Positions 49,855 through 62,605 of a stretch of 64,000 nt of DNA are shown one piece after another (the first letter of the stretch is position 1; the number at the start of each line of letters is the position of its first letter). A program made the translations under genes and the position numbers. Location: contig NW_026570261.1 in NCBI RefSeq assembly GCF_019649055.1, forward strand, positions 1,099,330 to 1,163,329. The letters run 5' to 3'. Origin of the DNA: Paramacrobiotus metropolitanus. Lineage: Eukaryota; Tardigrada; Eutardigrada; Parachela; Macrobiotidae. The notes under the pieces are model-generated. The model saw only the letters and a list, made by a program, of their open reading frames with translations. It was not told the DNA's origin and ran no database searches.

Positions 49855-50968
49855 TCACCCTTATTTTAAGGACTTACTATTAAGAACTTCCAGTGGACCC
49901 GCCCGCTGTGACACCATGATTTGGCTCACATTGCGAAAACTTGCGAAATCTCCTGATTTTTATTTTTGTCCAAAGCAGTGACTACATATGTGCACCTTTG
50001 GTTAAACAATAAAAAAATAAATCGAATAGTTAAAAAATTACGGTACCCGTATTCCTTTTAAGTTTTAGATGTACCGTCTCGAACCAGATTTGTGCTAGTT
50101 CCAATACAAAGGAGCATTCTGCCTGTGCGACGCACAGTAAAAATCTTGAGTTGAGTGAGAAATTGCGCGGAAACAGTAGTGGACAGAAAGATCATTAATT
50201 AAAAAAACCTTTCCACACTGAAAAATGAAAATCAATGAAAATCACACTGTTTTGCCGAAATGCCGATCTCCAGATGGCTTAAATCATTCTAAAGATATAT
50301 TTTTGAGGCTCTTAAAATTCATATAAGTCTTTTCATATCGGCTGTCTGTGTCATGGACTGCTTTTTAATGGAAGTGTGCCGAATCACCAAAACATGGCAA
50401 CAGAATTCTTGAAATCTGCACTTTTACGAAACCTTTTGCTTTCGCGCACTCCCAGCACTCCTTTGCAATGTTTTATGGCATTTAGGTAATAGCCTAATTT
50501 TTTGTATACAGTTTGTTTTGTTATTTGTACATGAAACATTCTGTTGAGAATGTCCTTTATGCGCGGAACATATCCGGTTGGGAATATTGGGGAACTAAAT
50601 TTCTAAAAGGCTAAACACGCACAAAGGTGTTCAAGTCTCATTATTGACCGATACTCTTCAAATTTTGCATGAAAACGCATGTTACCATGCAGATCGTTTT
50701 TACACCGAATCGGTTTCCAGTTTCCACTATGTTTTCCAAATTTTAAAATAAATGTCAAACATTTAAAAATTATTTTAAAATTAAAATGTGGTAGGAAGCT
50801 GACTCGTTGTTCATGAAAAAGGTCCACTGGGTGGGTCTTGAATGTTTGGTCACTGTTTTCTTTAAAAGGCGAAGCGTTCATTCTCCAGCTTTTACTACCT
50901 TCGGTTTATTTTATTAATAAAAACTAAGTGTCGAACCTTAGCATACCACTTCTATAACACGCTACGAG

Positions 50969-51664
50969 TAGGGTTGCCATCACGTCGTCACACACTTTCA
51001 CAATCACGCCGTCTTCCTGCTCACAATTTTATCACACCGAACAATTGTGGCGTGATAAAAAAATGTGATGAGAGATGGGACGGTCAAGGGATGGGATAAA
51101 TTCGTATTGTTAGAAATCAAAGGTCAAACGCCGGGCACGTGAACCATAATGCATTGCGCACCGTCAGTGCACGAGTTTCTAATAAATTTCGTGGTAGAGC
51201 AGTTCCAGAATAATCGAAAAATGCGGTAAGTTGCAGTCATTAGCAAATATACTTTGAACATTGAAGGACTTGGTTCACCTGATTTGGTTGCAAAAATGTT
51301 TGAAAAGACTCGTAGCGATTTAATGTCGACACTGTAATTTGGCGCTCTTTGACCTTGTAAAATTTTCTGTCAAAATAGACGGGAGACTGGAATGCTGAAG
51401 TGGCCAATGTGGCAGATTATGATAAGATACTGTACATACAGTACTAGTACTTGACGTAATCCGTTTTGACTTTGACCATTTACTTCTTGAAACTACTGCA
51501 AATTTCGAAACTGTGAAAACCATCAGATTTTGTTGCGGGCAGTTTATGGATTTCAGCTGCAGTTTACTTGTTATACAGATATTTTACAAGTTGCGTCGGT
51601 TACTTAATTATCTTACTGCTTACATGTTTTCGAAAAAACGTTTCTGATGCAAACAGCTAGCATA
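50969..51664. mobile_element. Partial relative of the element at 41-869 (left arm)
   Basis: Begins AGGGTTGCCATCACGTCG and runs inward in the reverse sense of 186-869, ending around the shared GCTAGC landmark. The second inverted end is missing; a TATAG-array element adjoins it instead. The mirror copy is 57818-58511. Confidence 0.6.
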
Positions 51665-51865
51665 AAAATATCGCCAACAGAGTTGCTAAACGAAATTCGC
51701 ATTGACGCCCGAACGTTTTTTTGTCATATGGCTTGCCCTGCTCGATCAGAAGGTCACGAAATTCAATATAAATACTGTATCTCGAGATGCAAAATAATAC
51801 AGAGTACGGGTATCATTGAAATCGCATCACACGAATGTTTTTATAGATATAAAATTAAAAGGGTG

Positions 51866-53165
51866 CACCATAGTCACCCCTAACACCCCGGTTTCTATAG
51901 CCACTCCCTTTTCGCACCCCGTTAATTATAGACACCCTTTTTTAATTGATTTATTTGTTTTAAGACACCCTGGGCCTTTATAAGCACTTTTTTTTGCAGT
52001 TATGTAAGTGAGTTTTGCGCAGTTCGTGAAAAGAATTAAGTACTTATTATTATGCATTATGATGCAAGGTTAACAACAAAGTATTGTACTTTTCTCGTAT
52101 ACTGTACTGTACTGACTGAAAGGTATATAGGTATTAGGTACAGAGTACTGAACTAAAAGTACAGCACTAAACAAACTTTAATATAATAATACTGATTTAG
52201 TTAGGTATCAGGTACAGGAGATATGACGTATAATTTGTTGTAGAATGCTGCAATAATACAGCCTGGTCACGCCAAGTTCGGACACTTTTCCCAAAAATTA
52301 CCACAAGTCACCCGTCTAGAATTAAAACCGTATTTTATTTTAGTATAATCAGCGTATGTGTCCAGCAACTTTTCCATGCAAAGTTTGTACGCTGAAAGCA
52401 TGTCCAGAATTAGAGTGAGACTGAAACTGGATCGGAACAGCATCGAAAGGCGACTCGACCCATCTGTTCTGGGATGCAGCTCCCATTTCACAATTCGTTT
52501 AAAAATTCCACAACTTTCCTTGTCTAGCCTAATTAAATTCATGGTATTGGCCAACCAATTCTCGTCCGGACGTGACCTTTGCAGCCCTCCTGCGGGCACC
52601 TCGAAAATGTAGGATGACCTTTTTCGGGCGCTCGCCGTACAGCTGTGAGCGGTCGTGAGCGCGTCTGATCGTGATCAAATCTTATTATATATGTACAGAA
52701 GATGACTATGCGTCTACCCTTTGTTTTTCCATTCCCACAAAAATCCCGATCCGTTTCGTACTAACGAATTCCGATTACGGTTTTGGTATCGCTAGATCCG
52801 CAATAAAAATTTACACTAGAAAAATGTTTAAAAAGAAACATAATTACGAACGAAAGTATTTATGCACCTGTCCAAACTTAGCGTGGCCAGGCTGTATCTG
52901 CGAATTGCCCACCTGTAGTAGCTCAAAGCGGCACAATATTATAGACATTCTTTATATGATACTCGTATCTCCTCTAATCCATCCTGCAGTAAAACCTGCT
53001 GAGTTGTACATGAATGCGTACCTATCAGAAAAGTAAAATGGGTCCCTATTAAAACGAACAATAATGTGTATTTACTCAGTTATTAATATATAAGGTGCCT
53101 ATAAAACACAGTGTGTTAAAAGGGTGGCTGTAAAAAACGAAGGTGAAAAAGGGTGGCTGTAACGG
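51866..53165. mobile_element. TATAG-array element carrying a nested mariner MITE (left arm)
   Basis: The left end reads CATAGTCACCCCTAACACCC with units at TATAGCCACTCCC, TATAGACACCC and TAAGACACCC. The right end read inward has TTACAGCCACCC (twice) and TATAGGCACC. The organisation is the same as at 49123-49854, with more decay. Into it a 636-bp TA-flanked element has inserted. The mirror image is at about 56316-57617. Confidence 0.55.
52259..52894. mobile_element. Tc1/mariner-like MITE with TA duplications (left arm)
   Basis: The ends are CAGCCTGGTCACGCCAAG and, inverted, CAGCCTGGCCACGCTAAG. The repeats extend to about 27 bp with few mismatches, with TA immediately outside each end (52257-52258 and 52895-52896). 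At 636 bp it is far too short for a transposase, and the 110-codon frame inside has no DDE/D motif. The mirror copy is 56587-57222. Confidence 0.8.
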
Positions 53166-53681
53166 TTTCCAAATTAAAATGGGTCAGACTGCAAAATATT
53201 TAGTAAATATTTAGCAATTAATTAGCAATTTATTAATTAGTTTATTTTGTTTTTTGGTGATGAAAGAAGCAGTACCCGACTACTGATATCGAAGGACCTG
53301 AATTTCTGAGTAAATCTAACAGGAGAGCCATCATACGTTAAATGTCATCGATGAATGTTCGGTAAATCGCGTGACAAACGCATGTGGCAAAACAAAGATT
53401 TTGTGACTTTTTGTTGGCAACAATGAAGACTGCTAATTGCTGTTGAAGGTTTTACGAATAATTCATGCAAAAATTAAAATTAATATTGTAAAAATGTCCT
53501 TTTATGTTGCAAAAATAATTAATAACCTTTTCATTATAGTACCCGGACCTTTTTATAATTAATTGGGTTGTTCTTATTACTATTACTAATATTACAGAGT
53601 ACCTTGTGGCTTGTGTGTTACTTACTACGTAGTAGCGAATTACATATACCTTTTATTAATTTACAAATTAATAGTTTGATA

Positions 53682-53940
53682 GTGACGTAACATGAATAGG
53701 CGGGGCTGTCACACCGTCACCGAAATTCTACCACAATAGGAAAATATTAATTTAAAAAATAAAATCTAAAAATAAATATTTTCTGACGTAACATGAATAG
53801 GCGGGGCTGTCACACTGTCACCGAAATTCTACCACAAGAGGAAAATATTAATTTAAAAATAAAATCTAAAAATAAATATTTTATGACGTAACATGAATAG
53901 GCGGGGCTGTCACACTGTCACCAAATTCTACCACAAAGTG
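53682..53940. repeat. About 100-bp tandem repeat, three copies (left arm)
   Basis: TGACGTAACATGAATAGGCG followed by GGGCTGTCACACYGTCACC and TTCTACCACA recurs at 53683, 53785 and 53884, separated by A/T-rich filler. The mirror image at about 55553-55808 has the same copy number. Confidence 0.85.
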
Positions 53941-54269
53941 CGCAATATAAAAACTTAAAAATAAATTGAAATATGATCATATTTCAAATCAATATTAATA
54001 ACCATATTAAATGAATATGAAAATTATATTCAAATTATTATTTTTAAAAAATAAGGAAAATAAAATGTTTTTAGAAACATCCAATTCCATTAAGCAAAAC
54101 TCCATGAAAAACGAAAACTGCTGCCCCGAGACTTGAGCTTAAAATTGTCAAACAAAAAATTGCGCGTTACATTATTTCAGCACATAATACACTTCATTGT
54201 CGTTTTCTGAGTGCGAGACCACTCGTTGAGCGATTTGTGAAGTCGGGGTCACCTATGTCACGGTGTGCA

Positions 54270-54928
54270 CGAAACGACTACCTTCTATACGCTCGTTAAC
54301 TGGGTCTTATTCGCCGTTGTGGCCAATTCCCATTTTATAATCACCATCAACCGGTTGGTGGCGGTGATGTATCCACATTTTTATCGCAAGCGTCATAATA
54401 TGCGCTCAGTAATCGCTTCTTGCGTCATAACTTGGGTATACGTTTTGATTTGGATGCTGTCAGTTTACGTTTACCGGATCGCCAGAAGCAATAGCTACTG
54501 CCTATTAGATATCATTGATATTCCTTCGGCAGCCAGTACGTCCATTATTGCGTGGGAAATGATGACCTTTCTTGCCATCTTCGTCCTTCCGGTGGTTGCC
54601 GTTATCGTGCTGTATCCCGTGATTGAATGGCACCGTCGCCAGCAAGTCTTGTCACGGGTCCATTATTTTACTGGAGATGCCAGTAAAATAATCCGATCAG
54701 CCAGTACTGCGGATCCCAGGACATTCCACATCCTGATTGCCCTCACCTGTAGTCTGGCCTTTTTCCTGGCTGCCACAGCTGCTGTGGGAATTTATCCAGT
54801 ACCGGGTGCAAACCAGTACGGCGGCGGCGACCTTTACCATAGCTGATCTGGTTTTTGATGTGTTCTGGATCGCACAAGCCCTACTGGATCCGGTCCTTTT
54901 TATTTTTGTGGTGAGTGTGATGACTTAA
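54270..54928 (+). pseudogene. Class A GPCR copy in the palindrome spacer, 5'-truncated
   Basis: Homologous to the receptor at 62606-63567 from TM3 to TM7: WVLFAVVANSHFIITINRL, WVYVLIWMLSVYVYRIARS (TM4), TFLAIFVLPVVAVIVLYP (TM5), TFHILIALTCSLAF (TM6), then after a one-base gain in a T run (about 54763) FDVFWIAQALLDPVLFIFV (TM7). TM1 and TM2 are missing, cut off exactly at the arm edge. Protein divergence from the flanking receptors is clear, so this is an older paralogue than the two arm copies. Confidence 0.8.
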
Positions 54929-55223
54929 GGAAAAATCGTACAGGCAGCGAGGCCATCTCAGTTACATCTTACACATGTGACTCACCCATAGCTTCCGCGT
55001 AGGAGCGGCAACGAGGACAGCTATGCCACAATATCGACTGAAAGACCAAAATCACGCGAGGGGCAGTAGAGAAGTATTCCTGTGTAACAACCCATTCAAC
55101 CCAGAACATTCGGCGGACGCATCGAATATCTGTTGAAGGGCGAAGAGAATGGACACAGGTGCAGGGTGTCGACCGTGAGCGGTATGCTCCGCAGCTCCGG
55201 TGTGGAAGATTCTCAGCTGGAAC
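54929..55223. other. Right part of the palindrome spacer
   Basis: 295 bp of unique sequence between the receptor remnant and the right arm. A minus-strand frame (54969-55361) crosses into the arm, but I recognise no domain. Confidence 0.4.
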
Positions 55224-56586
55224 TGCACACCGTGACATAGGTGACCCCGACTTCACAAATCGCTCAACGAGTGGTCTCGCACTCAGAAAACGACAATGAA
55301 GTGTATTATGTGCTGAAATAATGTAACGCGCAATTTTTTGTTTGACAATTTTTAAGCTCAAGTCTCGGGGCAGCAGTTTTCGTTTTTCATGGAGTTTTGC
55401 TTAATGGAATTGGATGTTTCTAAAAACATTTTATTTTCCTTATTTTTTAAAAATAATAATTTGAATATAATTTTCATATTCATTTAATATGGTTATTAAT
55501 ATTGATTTGAAATATGATCATATTTCAATTTATTTTTAAGTTTTATATTGCACTTTGTGGTAGAATTTGGTGACAGTGTGACAGCCCGCCTATTCATGTT
55601 ACGTCATAAAATATTTATTTTTAGATTTTATTTTTAAATTAATATTTTCCTCTTGTGGTAGAATTTCGGTGACAGTGTGACAGCCCCGCCTATTCATGTT
55701 ACGTCAGAAAATATTTATTTTTAGATTTTATTTTTTAAATTAATATTTTCCTATTGTGGTAGAATTTCGGTGACGGTGTGACAGCCCCGCCTATTCATGT
55801 TACGTCACTATCAAACTATTAATTTGTAAATTAATAAAAGGTATATGTAATTCGCTACTACGTAGTAAGTAACACAAGCCACAAGGTACTCTGTAATATT
55901 AGTAATAGTAATAAGAACAACCCAATTAATTATAAAAGGTCCGGGTACTATAATGAAAAGGTTATTAATTATTTTGCAACATAAAGGACATTTTACAATA
56001 TTAATTTTAATTTTTGCATGAATTATTCGTAAAACCTTCAACAGCAATTAGCAGTCTTCATTGTTGCCAACAAAAGTCACAAAATCTTTGTTTTGCCACA
56101 TGCGTTTGTCACGCGATTTACCGAACATTCATCGATGACATTTAACGTATGATGGCTCTCCTGTTAGATTTACTCAGAAATTCAGGTCCTTCGATATCAG
56201 TAGTCGGGTACTGCTTCTTTCATCACCAAAAAACAAAATAAACTAATTAATAAATTGCTAATTAATTGCTAAATATTTACTAAATATTTTGCAGTCTGAC
56301 CATTTTAATTTGGAAACCGTTACAGCCACCCTTTTTCACCTTCGTTTTTACAGCCACCCTTTTAACACACTGTGTTTTATAGGCACCTTATATATTAATA
56401 ACTGAGTAAATACACATTATTGTTCGTTTTAATAGGGACCCATTTTACTTTTCTGATAGGTACGCATTCATGTACAACTCAGCAGGTTTTACTGCAGGAT
56501 GGATTAGAGGAGATACGAGTATCATATAAAGAATGTCTATAATATTGTGCCGCTTTGAGCTACTACAGGTGGGCAATTCGCAGATA

Positions 56587-57222
56587 CAGCCTGGCCACGC
56601 TAAGTTTGGACAGGTGCATAAATACTTTCGTTCGTAATTATGTTTCTTTTTAAACATTTTTCTAGTGTAAATTTTTATTGCGGATCTAGCGATACCAAAA
56701 CCGTAATCGGAATTCGTTAGTACGAAACGGATCGGGATTTTTGTGGGAATGGAAAAACAAAGGGTAGACGCATAGTCATCTTCTGTACATATATAATAAG
56801 ATTTGATCACGATCAGACGCGCTCACGACCGCTCACAGCTGTACGGCGAGCGCCCGAAAAAGGTCATCCTACATTTTCGAGGTGCCCGCAGGAGGGCTGC
56901 AAAGGTCACGTCCGGACGAGAATTGGTTGGCCAATACCATGAATTTAATTAGGCTAGACAAGGAAAGTTGTGGAATTTTTAAACGAATTGTGAAATGGGA
57001 GCTGCATCCCAGAACAGATGGGTCGAGTCGCCTTTCGATGCTGTTCCGATCCAGTTTCAGTCTCACTCTAATTCTGGACATGCTTTCAGCGTACAAACTT
57101 TGCATGGAAAAGTTGCTGGACACATACGCTGATTATACTAAAATAAAATACGGTTTTAATTCTAGACGGGTGACTTGTGGTAATTTTTGGGAAAAGTGTC
57201 CGAACTTGGCGTGACCAGGCTG
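56587..57222. mobile_element. Tc1/mariner-like MITE (right arm mirror copy)
   Basis: Starts CAGCCTGGCCACGCTAAG and ends in CTTGGCGTGACCAGGCTG, with TA on both sides. It is the mirror copy of 52259-52894, so its presence predates the arm duplication. Confidence 0.8.
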
Positions 57223-57817
57223 TATTATTGCAGCATTCTACAACAAATTATACGTCATATCTCCTGTACCTGATACCTAACTAAATCAGTATTATTATAT
57301 TAAAGTTTGTTTAGTGCTGTACTTTTAGTTCAGTACTCTGTACCTAATACCTATATACCTTTCAGTCAGTACAGTACAGTATACGAGAAAAAGTACAATA
57401 CTTTGTTGTTAACCTTGCATCATAATGCATAATAATAAGTACTTAATTCTTTTCACGAACTGCGCAAAACTCACTTACATAACTGCAAAAAAAAGTGCTT
57501 ATAAAGGCCCAGGGTGTCTTAAAACAAATAAATCAATTAAAAAAGGGTGTCTATAATTAACGGGGTGCGAAAAGGGAGTGGCTATAGAAACCGGGGTGTT
57601 AGGGGTGACTATGGTGCACCCTTTTAATTTTATATCTATAAAAACATTCGTGTGATGCGATTTCAATGATACCCGTACTCTGTATTATTTTGCATCTCGA
57701 GATACAGTATTTATATTGAATTTCGTGACCTTCTGATCGAGCAGGGCAAGCCATATGACAAAAAAACGTTCGGGCGTCAATGCGAATTTCGTTTAGCAAC
57801 TCTGTTGGCGATATTTT

Positions 57818-58511
57818 TTATGCTAGCTGTTTGCATCAGAAACGTTTTTTTCGAAAAACATGTAAGCAGTAAGATAATTAAGTAACCGACGCAACTTGTA
57901 AAATATCTGTATAACAAGTAAACTGCAGCTGAAATCCATAAACTGCCCGCAACAAAATCTGATGGTTTTCACAGTTTCGAAATTTGCAGTAGTTTCAAGA
58001 AGTAAATGGTCAAAGTCAAAACGGATTACGTCAAGTACTAGTACTGTATGTACAGTATCTTATCATAATCTGCCACATTGGCCACTTCAGCATTCCAGTC
58101 TCCCGTCTATTTTGACAGAAAATTTTACAAGGTCAAAGAGCGCCAAATTACAGTGTCGACATTAAATCGCTACGAGCCTTTTCAAACATTTTTGCAACCA
58201 AATCAGGTGAACCAAGTCCTTCAATGTTCAAAGTATATTTGCTAATGACTGCAACTTACCGCATTTTTCGATTATTCTGGAACTGCTCTACCACGAAATT
58301 TATTAGAAACGCGTGCACTGACGGTGCGCAATGCATTATGGTTCACGTGCCCGGCGTTTGACCTTTGATTTCTAACAATACGAATTTATCCCATCCCTTC
58401 ACCGTCCCATCTCTCATCACATTTTTTATCACGCCACAATTGTTCGGTGTGATAAAATTGTGAGCAGGAAGACGGCGTGATTGTGAAAGTGTGTGACGAC
58501 GTGATGGCAAC
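57818..58511. mobile_element. Partial relative of the element at 41-869 (right arm)
   Basis: Same orientation as 186-869, ending GACGTGATGGCAACCCT. It mirrors 50969-51664. Confidence 0.6.
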
Positions 58512-59617
58512 CCTACTCGTAGCGTGTTATAGAAGTGGTATGCTAAGGTTCGACACTTAGTTTTTATTAATAAAATAAACCGAAGGTAGTAAAAGCTGGA
58601 GAATGAACGCTTCGCCTTTTAAAGAAAACAGTGACCAAACATTCAAGACCCACCCAGTGGACCTTTTTCATGAACAACGAGTCAGCTTCCTACCACATTT
58701 TAATTTTAAAATAATTTTTAAATGTTTGACATTTATTTTAAAATTTGGAAAACATAGTGGAAACTGGAAACCGATTCGGTGTAAAAACGATCTGCATGGT
58801 AACATGCGTTTTCATGCAAAATTTGAAGAGTATCGGTCAATAATGAGACTTGAACACCTTTGTGCGTGTTTAGCCTTTTAGAAATTTAGTTCCCCAATAT
58901 TCCCAACCGGATATGTTCCGCGCATAAAGGACATTCTCAACAGAATGTTTCGCGTACAAATAACAAACAAACTGTATACAAAAAATTAGGCTATTACCTA
59001 AATGCCATAAAACATTGCAAAGGAGTGCTGGGAGTGCGCGAAAGCAAAAGGTTTCGTAAAAGTGCAGATTTCAAGAATTCTGTTGCCATGTTTTGGTGAT
59101 TCGGCACACTTCCATTAAAAAGCAGTCCATGACACAGACAGCCGATATGAAAAGACTTATATGAATTTTAAGAGCCTCAAAAATATATCTTTAGAATGAT
59201 TTAAGCCATCTGGAGATCGGCATTTCGGCAAAACAGTGTGATTTTCATTGACCAGTCGGAAAGGTTTTTTTAATTAATGATCTTTCTGTCCACTACTGTT
59301 TCCGCGCAATTTCTCACTCAACTCAAGATTTTTACTGTGCGTCGCACAGGCAGAATGCTCCTTTGTATTGGAACTAGCACAAATCTGGTTCGAGACAGTA
59401 CATTTACAACTTAAATGGGCTACGAGTACCGTAATTATTTAATTATTCGATTGTTTTTTTTTATTGTTTAACCAAAGATGTACACATGTAGCCACTGCTT
59501 CGGACGAAAATAAAAATCAGGAGATTTCGAAAGATTTCTCAATGTGAACCAAATCATGGTGTCACAGCGGGCGGTCCACCGGAAGTTCTTAATATTTAGT
59601 CTTTAAAATAAGGGTGA

Positions 59618-60348
59618 CACTATAGGCACCCCAAAAACCCCCGTTTACTATAGGCACCCCTTTTCCGCGCACCCCGTTAATTAAAGGCACCCTTATCTTA
59701 TTAATTGATTCTTTCGGGCACCCTGTTTTTATAGGCACCCTTATGAAACTTTAGCATATTATACTGTAATTGTAGTGTTAGAACCTAGATACGGTAATGT
59801 AGAAAACTACTGCTTGTATGCTGTTGTTGTACAAGATCGTCACGGGAAAGGTCGATCAGTTGCACTTTGTTTTATGTCATATAAAAGGAACCACTATATC
59901 GACGCGTTTTTCACCGCCTTTAAAAACTGCCACAAAGACTGGGGTAAGGAAAAACTTTGGTGTCCGAAAACAACCCAAGAAGGCCACCCGGTGTCCGTAA
60001 AGAACCGACAGAAAACCGGCATCCGAAATTACAAATGCGAAACGAAACATCAAAATTACCGCCGACGATTCCATCCTCATTAGATCTGTTAGCAGATCAG
60101 CCTCACCGCCCGATAATCGGATGGAGAGCCTGATTCTGTCTGTATGCGAGTATCTGTATGAGACTGACGCACGTACAGTACATGAAATCATTTTCGAATT
60201 CTGTACCCGAAAAATGCTATAAAAGGGTGTCTATAAAATACACTGACAGGGTGTTTCTATTTAGTAAACAGAAAAGGGTGTCTATAAATTACGGGGTGCG
60301 AGAAGGGGTGCCTATAATAAACGAGGGTGTAAGGGGGTGCCTATAGTG
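59618..60348. mobile_element. TATAGRCACCC-array element (right arm mirror copy)
   Basis: Starts CACTATAGGCACCCCAAAAA and ends GGGGGTGCCTATAGTG. It is the mirror of 49123-49854 with the same inverted array ends and a slightly altered central frame (59775-60083, 102 codons). Confidence 0.7.
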
Positions 60349-62605
60349 ATTTCCTTAAAATAAACTAAATTCCTTAAAAATAAGTTCAATAAAATTATTC
60401 ATTTCCGCACCGAAACTCCTTGAAATTCGTTCTCTCGAATTTTAAGGATTTAAAATGTATGCCCTGCGCTGTTCCTGAACCTGTACACCTTTTCGTGCCG
60501 CACTGTATGGCGGTATATGAATTACAGTGCAATACTCAGTACATGTACAGGTACAGCACTGAGTACTGTACTTACTTGTGTTCACATTTAATTAAGTAAT
60601 TAATAAATTAATTAATTAATTTTGATGTGTGTGACGGCCATTGTCATGGAAACTAAACGTGCAGCTGAAATAAATCAGCACGACTACATTACTATTGTTT
60701 TTACTATTCATTACAGTAAGTAATAAATACACTTTAAAATAACTTGCGATTCAAATACTTACTGTACAGAAGTGCTGTTACTGATTTCAATTTACAAGTA
60801 CAGATACTGAACCGCCGTAAAAGATGCCCATCTAAAAAAGTTTTAAACTAAAGCCACATGTATTTAAATTTAAGAATACGAGCCTGTCCTATCATTAACA
60901 GGACCACACCAAAAAGGAAACGCTATAGTTTTATTAGACGTTTTTATGAGTTGCAAACGCTATAGTTTTTATGAGAATTTCTCGAAAATTACAATAAAAG
61001 CATAAAATACAGTAAAAAGGAAAGCAGGTCACGGTCACCTTCTCATTAATCTAATTGTTATCGTTCTTATTACGGTTTTTTTCTTCAAATCAAGTACCTG
61101 CAAGTTGCAAGTAAATAAGTTACTTGAAGTCTGCAAACGTGCATTACGCCGAAGAATGTTGACAAATTTTGTACTACCGTACTAGTACTAGGGTAGTAGA
61201 GCAAAACTGGGACCCAGAATAGCAATGCAATCTGAATTGTACCTCCTCATGGCAAATTTTGTACTACTAGTGCTAGTAGAGCAAAACTGGGACCCAGAAT
61301 AGCAATGCAGTTTGAATTATAAAATGTTCTGCGGAACAAACTAAGTAAAGCTTTGAAGATACCCCCGGCCCCCAAGGGGCCATTCATATTTCAGGAAAGG
61401 TAAAAAAAAATCTTTAATTTTTCGATTTCCGCTATATTGTGTTTCTATTGCTGGAATTCCATTTCCAGGCAACAATACCAGTAGAAAGTACTGCAGTTCC
61501 AATAAAAACCGTTGCCCCGAGACACTTCGCAATATTAATTTGAATAACCCAATAAAAACGCGTTTCTTCTTGAGTCGATGTTTTAATGGCCGATGGTGTC
61601 TGGTCCATTGAAGGCTGATGTATATTTCTGGAATTTGATAAAAAAGCTTTATAAGCGATCACAACTGTATGTAGTGAGATCTGAAAGTTTAAACCCAGAA
61701 GTCAACGTACAGAATACAGATACATACGTTCATGTTAAACCTGCAGCAAAGACAACGTAGTATCAACATAGCACTTTAGAGTGCGTTTCAGTACCAGGGT
61801 AAATAAATAATCAGCAAATTATACGTGTGATCATTTGACATTTCAGACTGTCCTGCATGAATCTATGTTTTAATTTTCCCTTTGCTATTGTTTTTTTTTG
61901 TTTTTTTGCCCTACCGTCGTTCTAACCGTCTCTGATACACTTTGTTTCTCCAAAGTGAACCTTTTTACAGAGATTTTAGCCAGATTACAGCGACACGTGC
62001 TGTGCCGTTTATTTGGCACACGTAACCGTTCGCTGAACGCTCTTACAGTTCATGCTCGCAAACTGCCCCGTCACGCTCTGCCGGTGCTGCATTATTGAGC
62101 TGGACCTTATACGCCTTCAGTTTAATTTTGTTAGTGGAAACAGTACGGGTATAGGTCGTGCATTTCTTGCACTACGTAACGCCGCATCGTGCATCCTGCC
62201 GATCAGATTTATCCAGAATATTGTGTTCTCACCAGAAAGCCGATACGAAAAGTTTGTGATTCACGTTTCCATGGACTGATTTGTTACACGCATCGACTGT
62301 CGCTGTCCCGGGAAGCTTATCGTAGCCGTAGCTTTTTTTTTTATCGCGGCGTAGATTCCGTGTGGATGCGCCCATTTTAAATTAGTAGAGTATAAATGTG
62401 GTAGTTCGGACGTTTGGCTTAAGTCAGTGGAATAATAACTTGATACCAACAGTTTTTATTCAGCAATTTTAATTTTCTCGAAGTGAACTACCGATCAAAT
62501 GATTTAGAACAACTGTGGCCCAGATGTTGAAAGCGTTATTCATATGGGACTAAAATGTTTGTTTTCGCTGTACTCTATCATTACATAACAGCGAGGCTTG
62601 CACAA

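Larger units (their letters stand above)
46427..54269. repeat. Left arm of a giant inverted repeat (7.8 kb)
   Basis: Inverted copy of 55224-63037: paired positions add to about 109464 at the outside and 109493 at the inside. The arms are very similar but differ by scattered substitutions and indels (for example at 46846, 47040-47120 and 47860-47940), so they are not a perfect fold-back. It contains the 5' half of a receptor, short unassigned frames of 75 (47186-47413) and 92 codons (50603-50881), nested DNA elements and A/T-rich DNA with no other gene I recognise. Confidence 0.95.

Noticed and set aside
50603-50881. 92-codon frame, mirrored at 58603-58881, as a conserved gene
   Set aside because: Its identity in the two arms follows from the recent inverted duplication and is not evidence of selection; no domain.
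54969-55361. 130-codon minus-strand frame crossing spacer and right arm as a gene
   Set aside because: Crosses the arm edge, has no start context or domain, and has no equivalent in the left arm.
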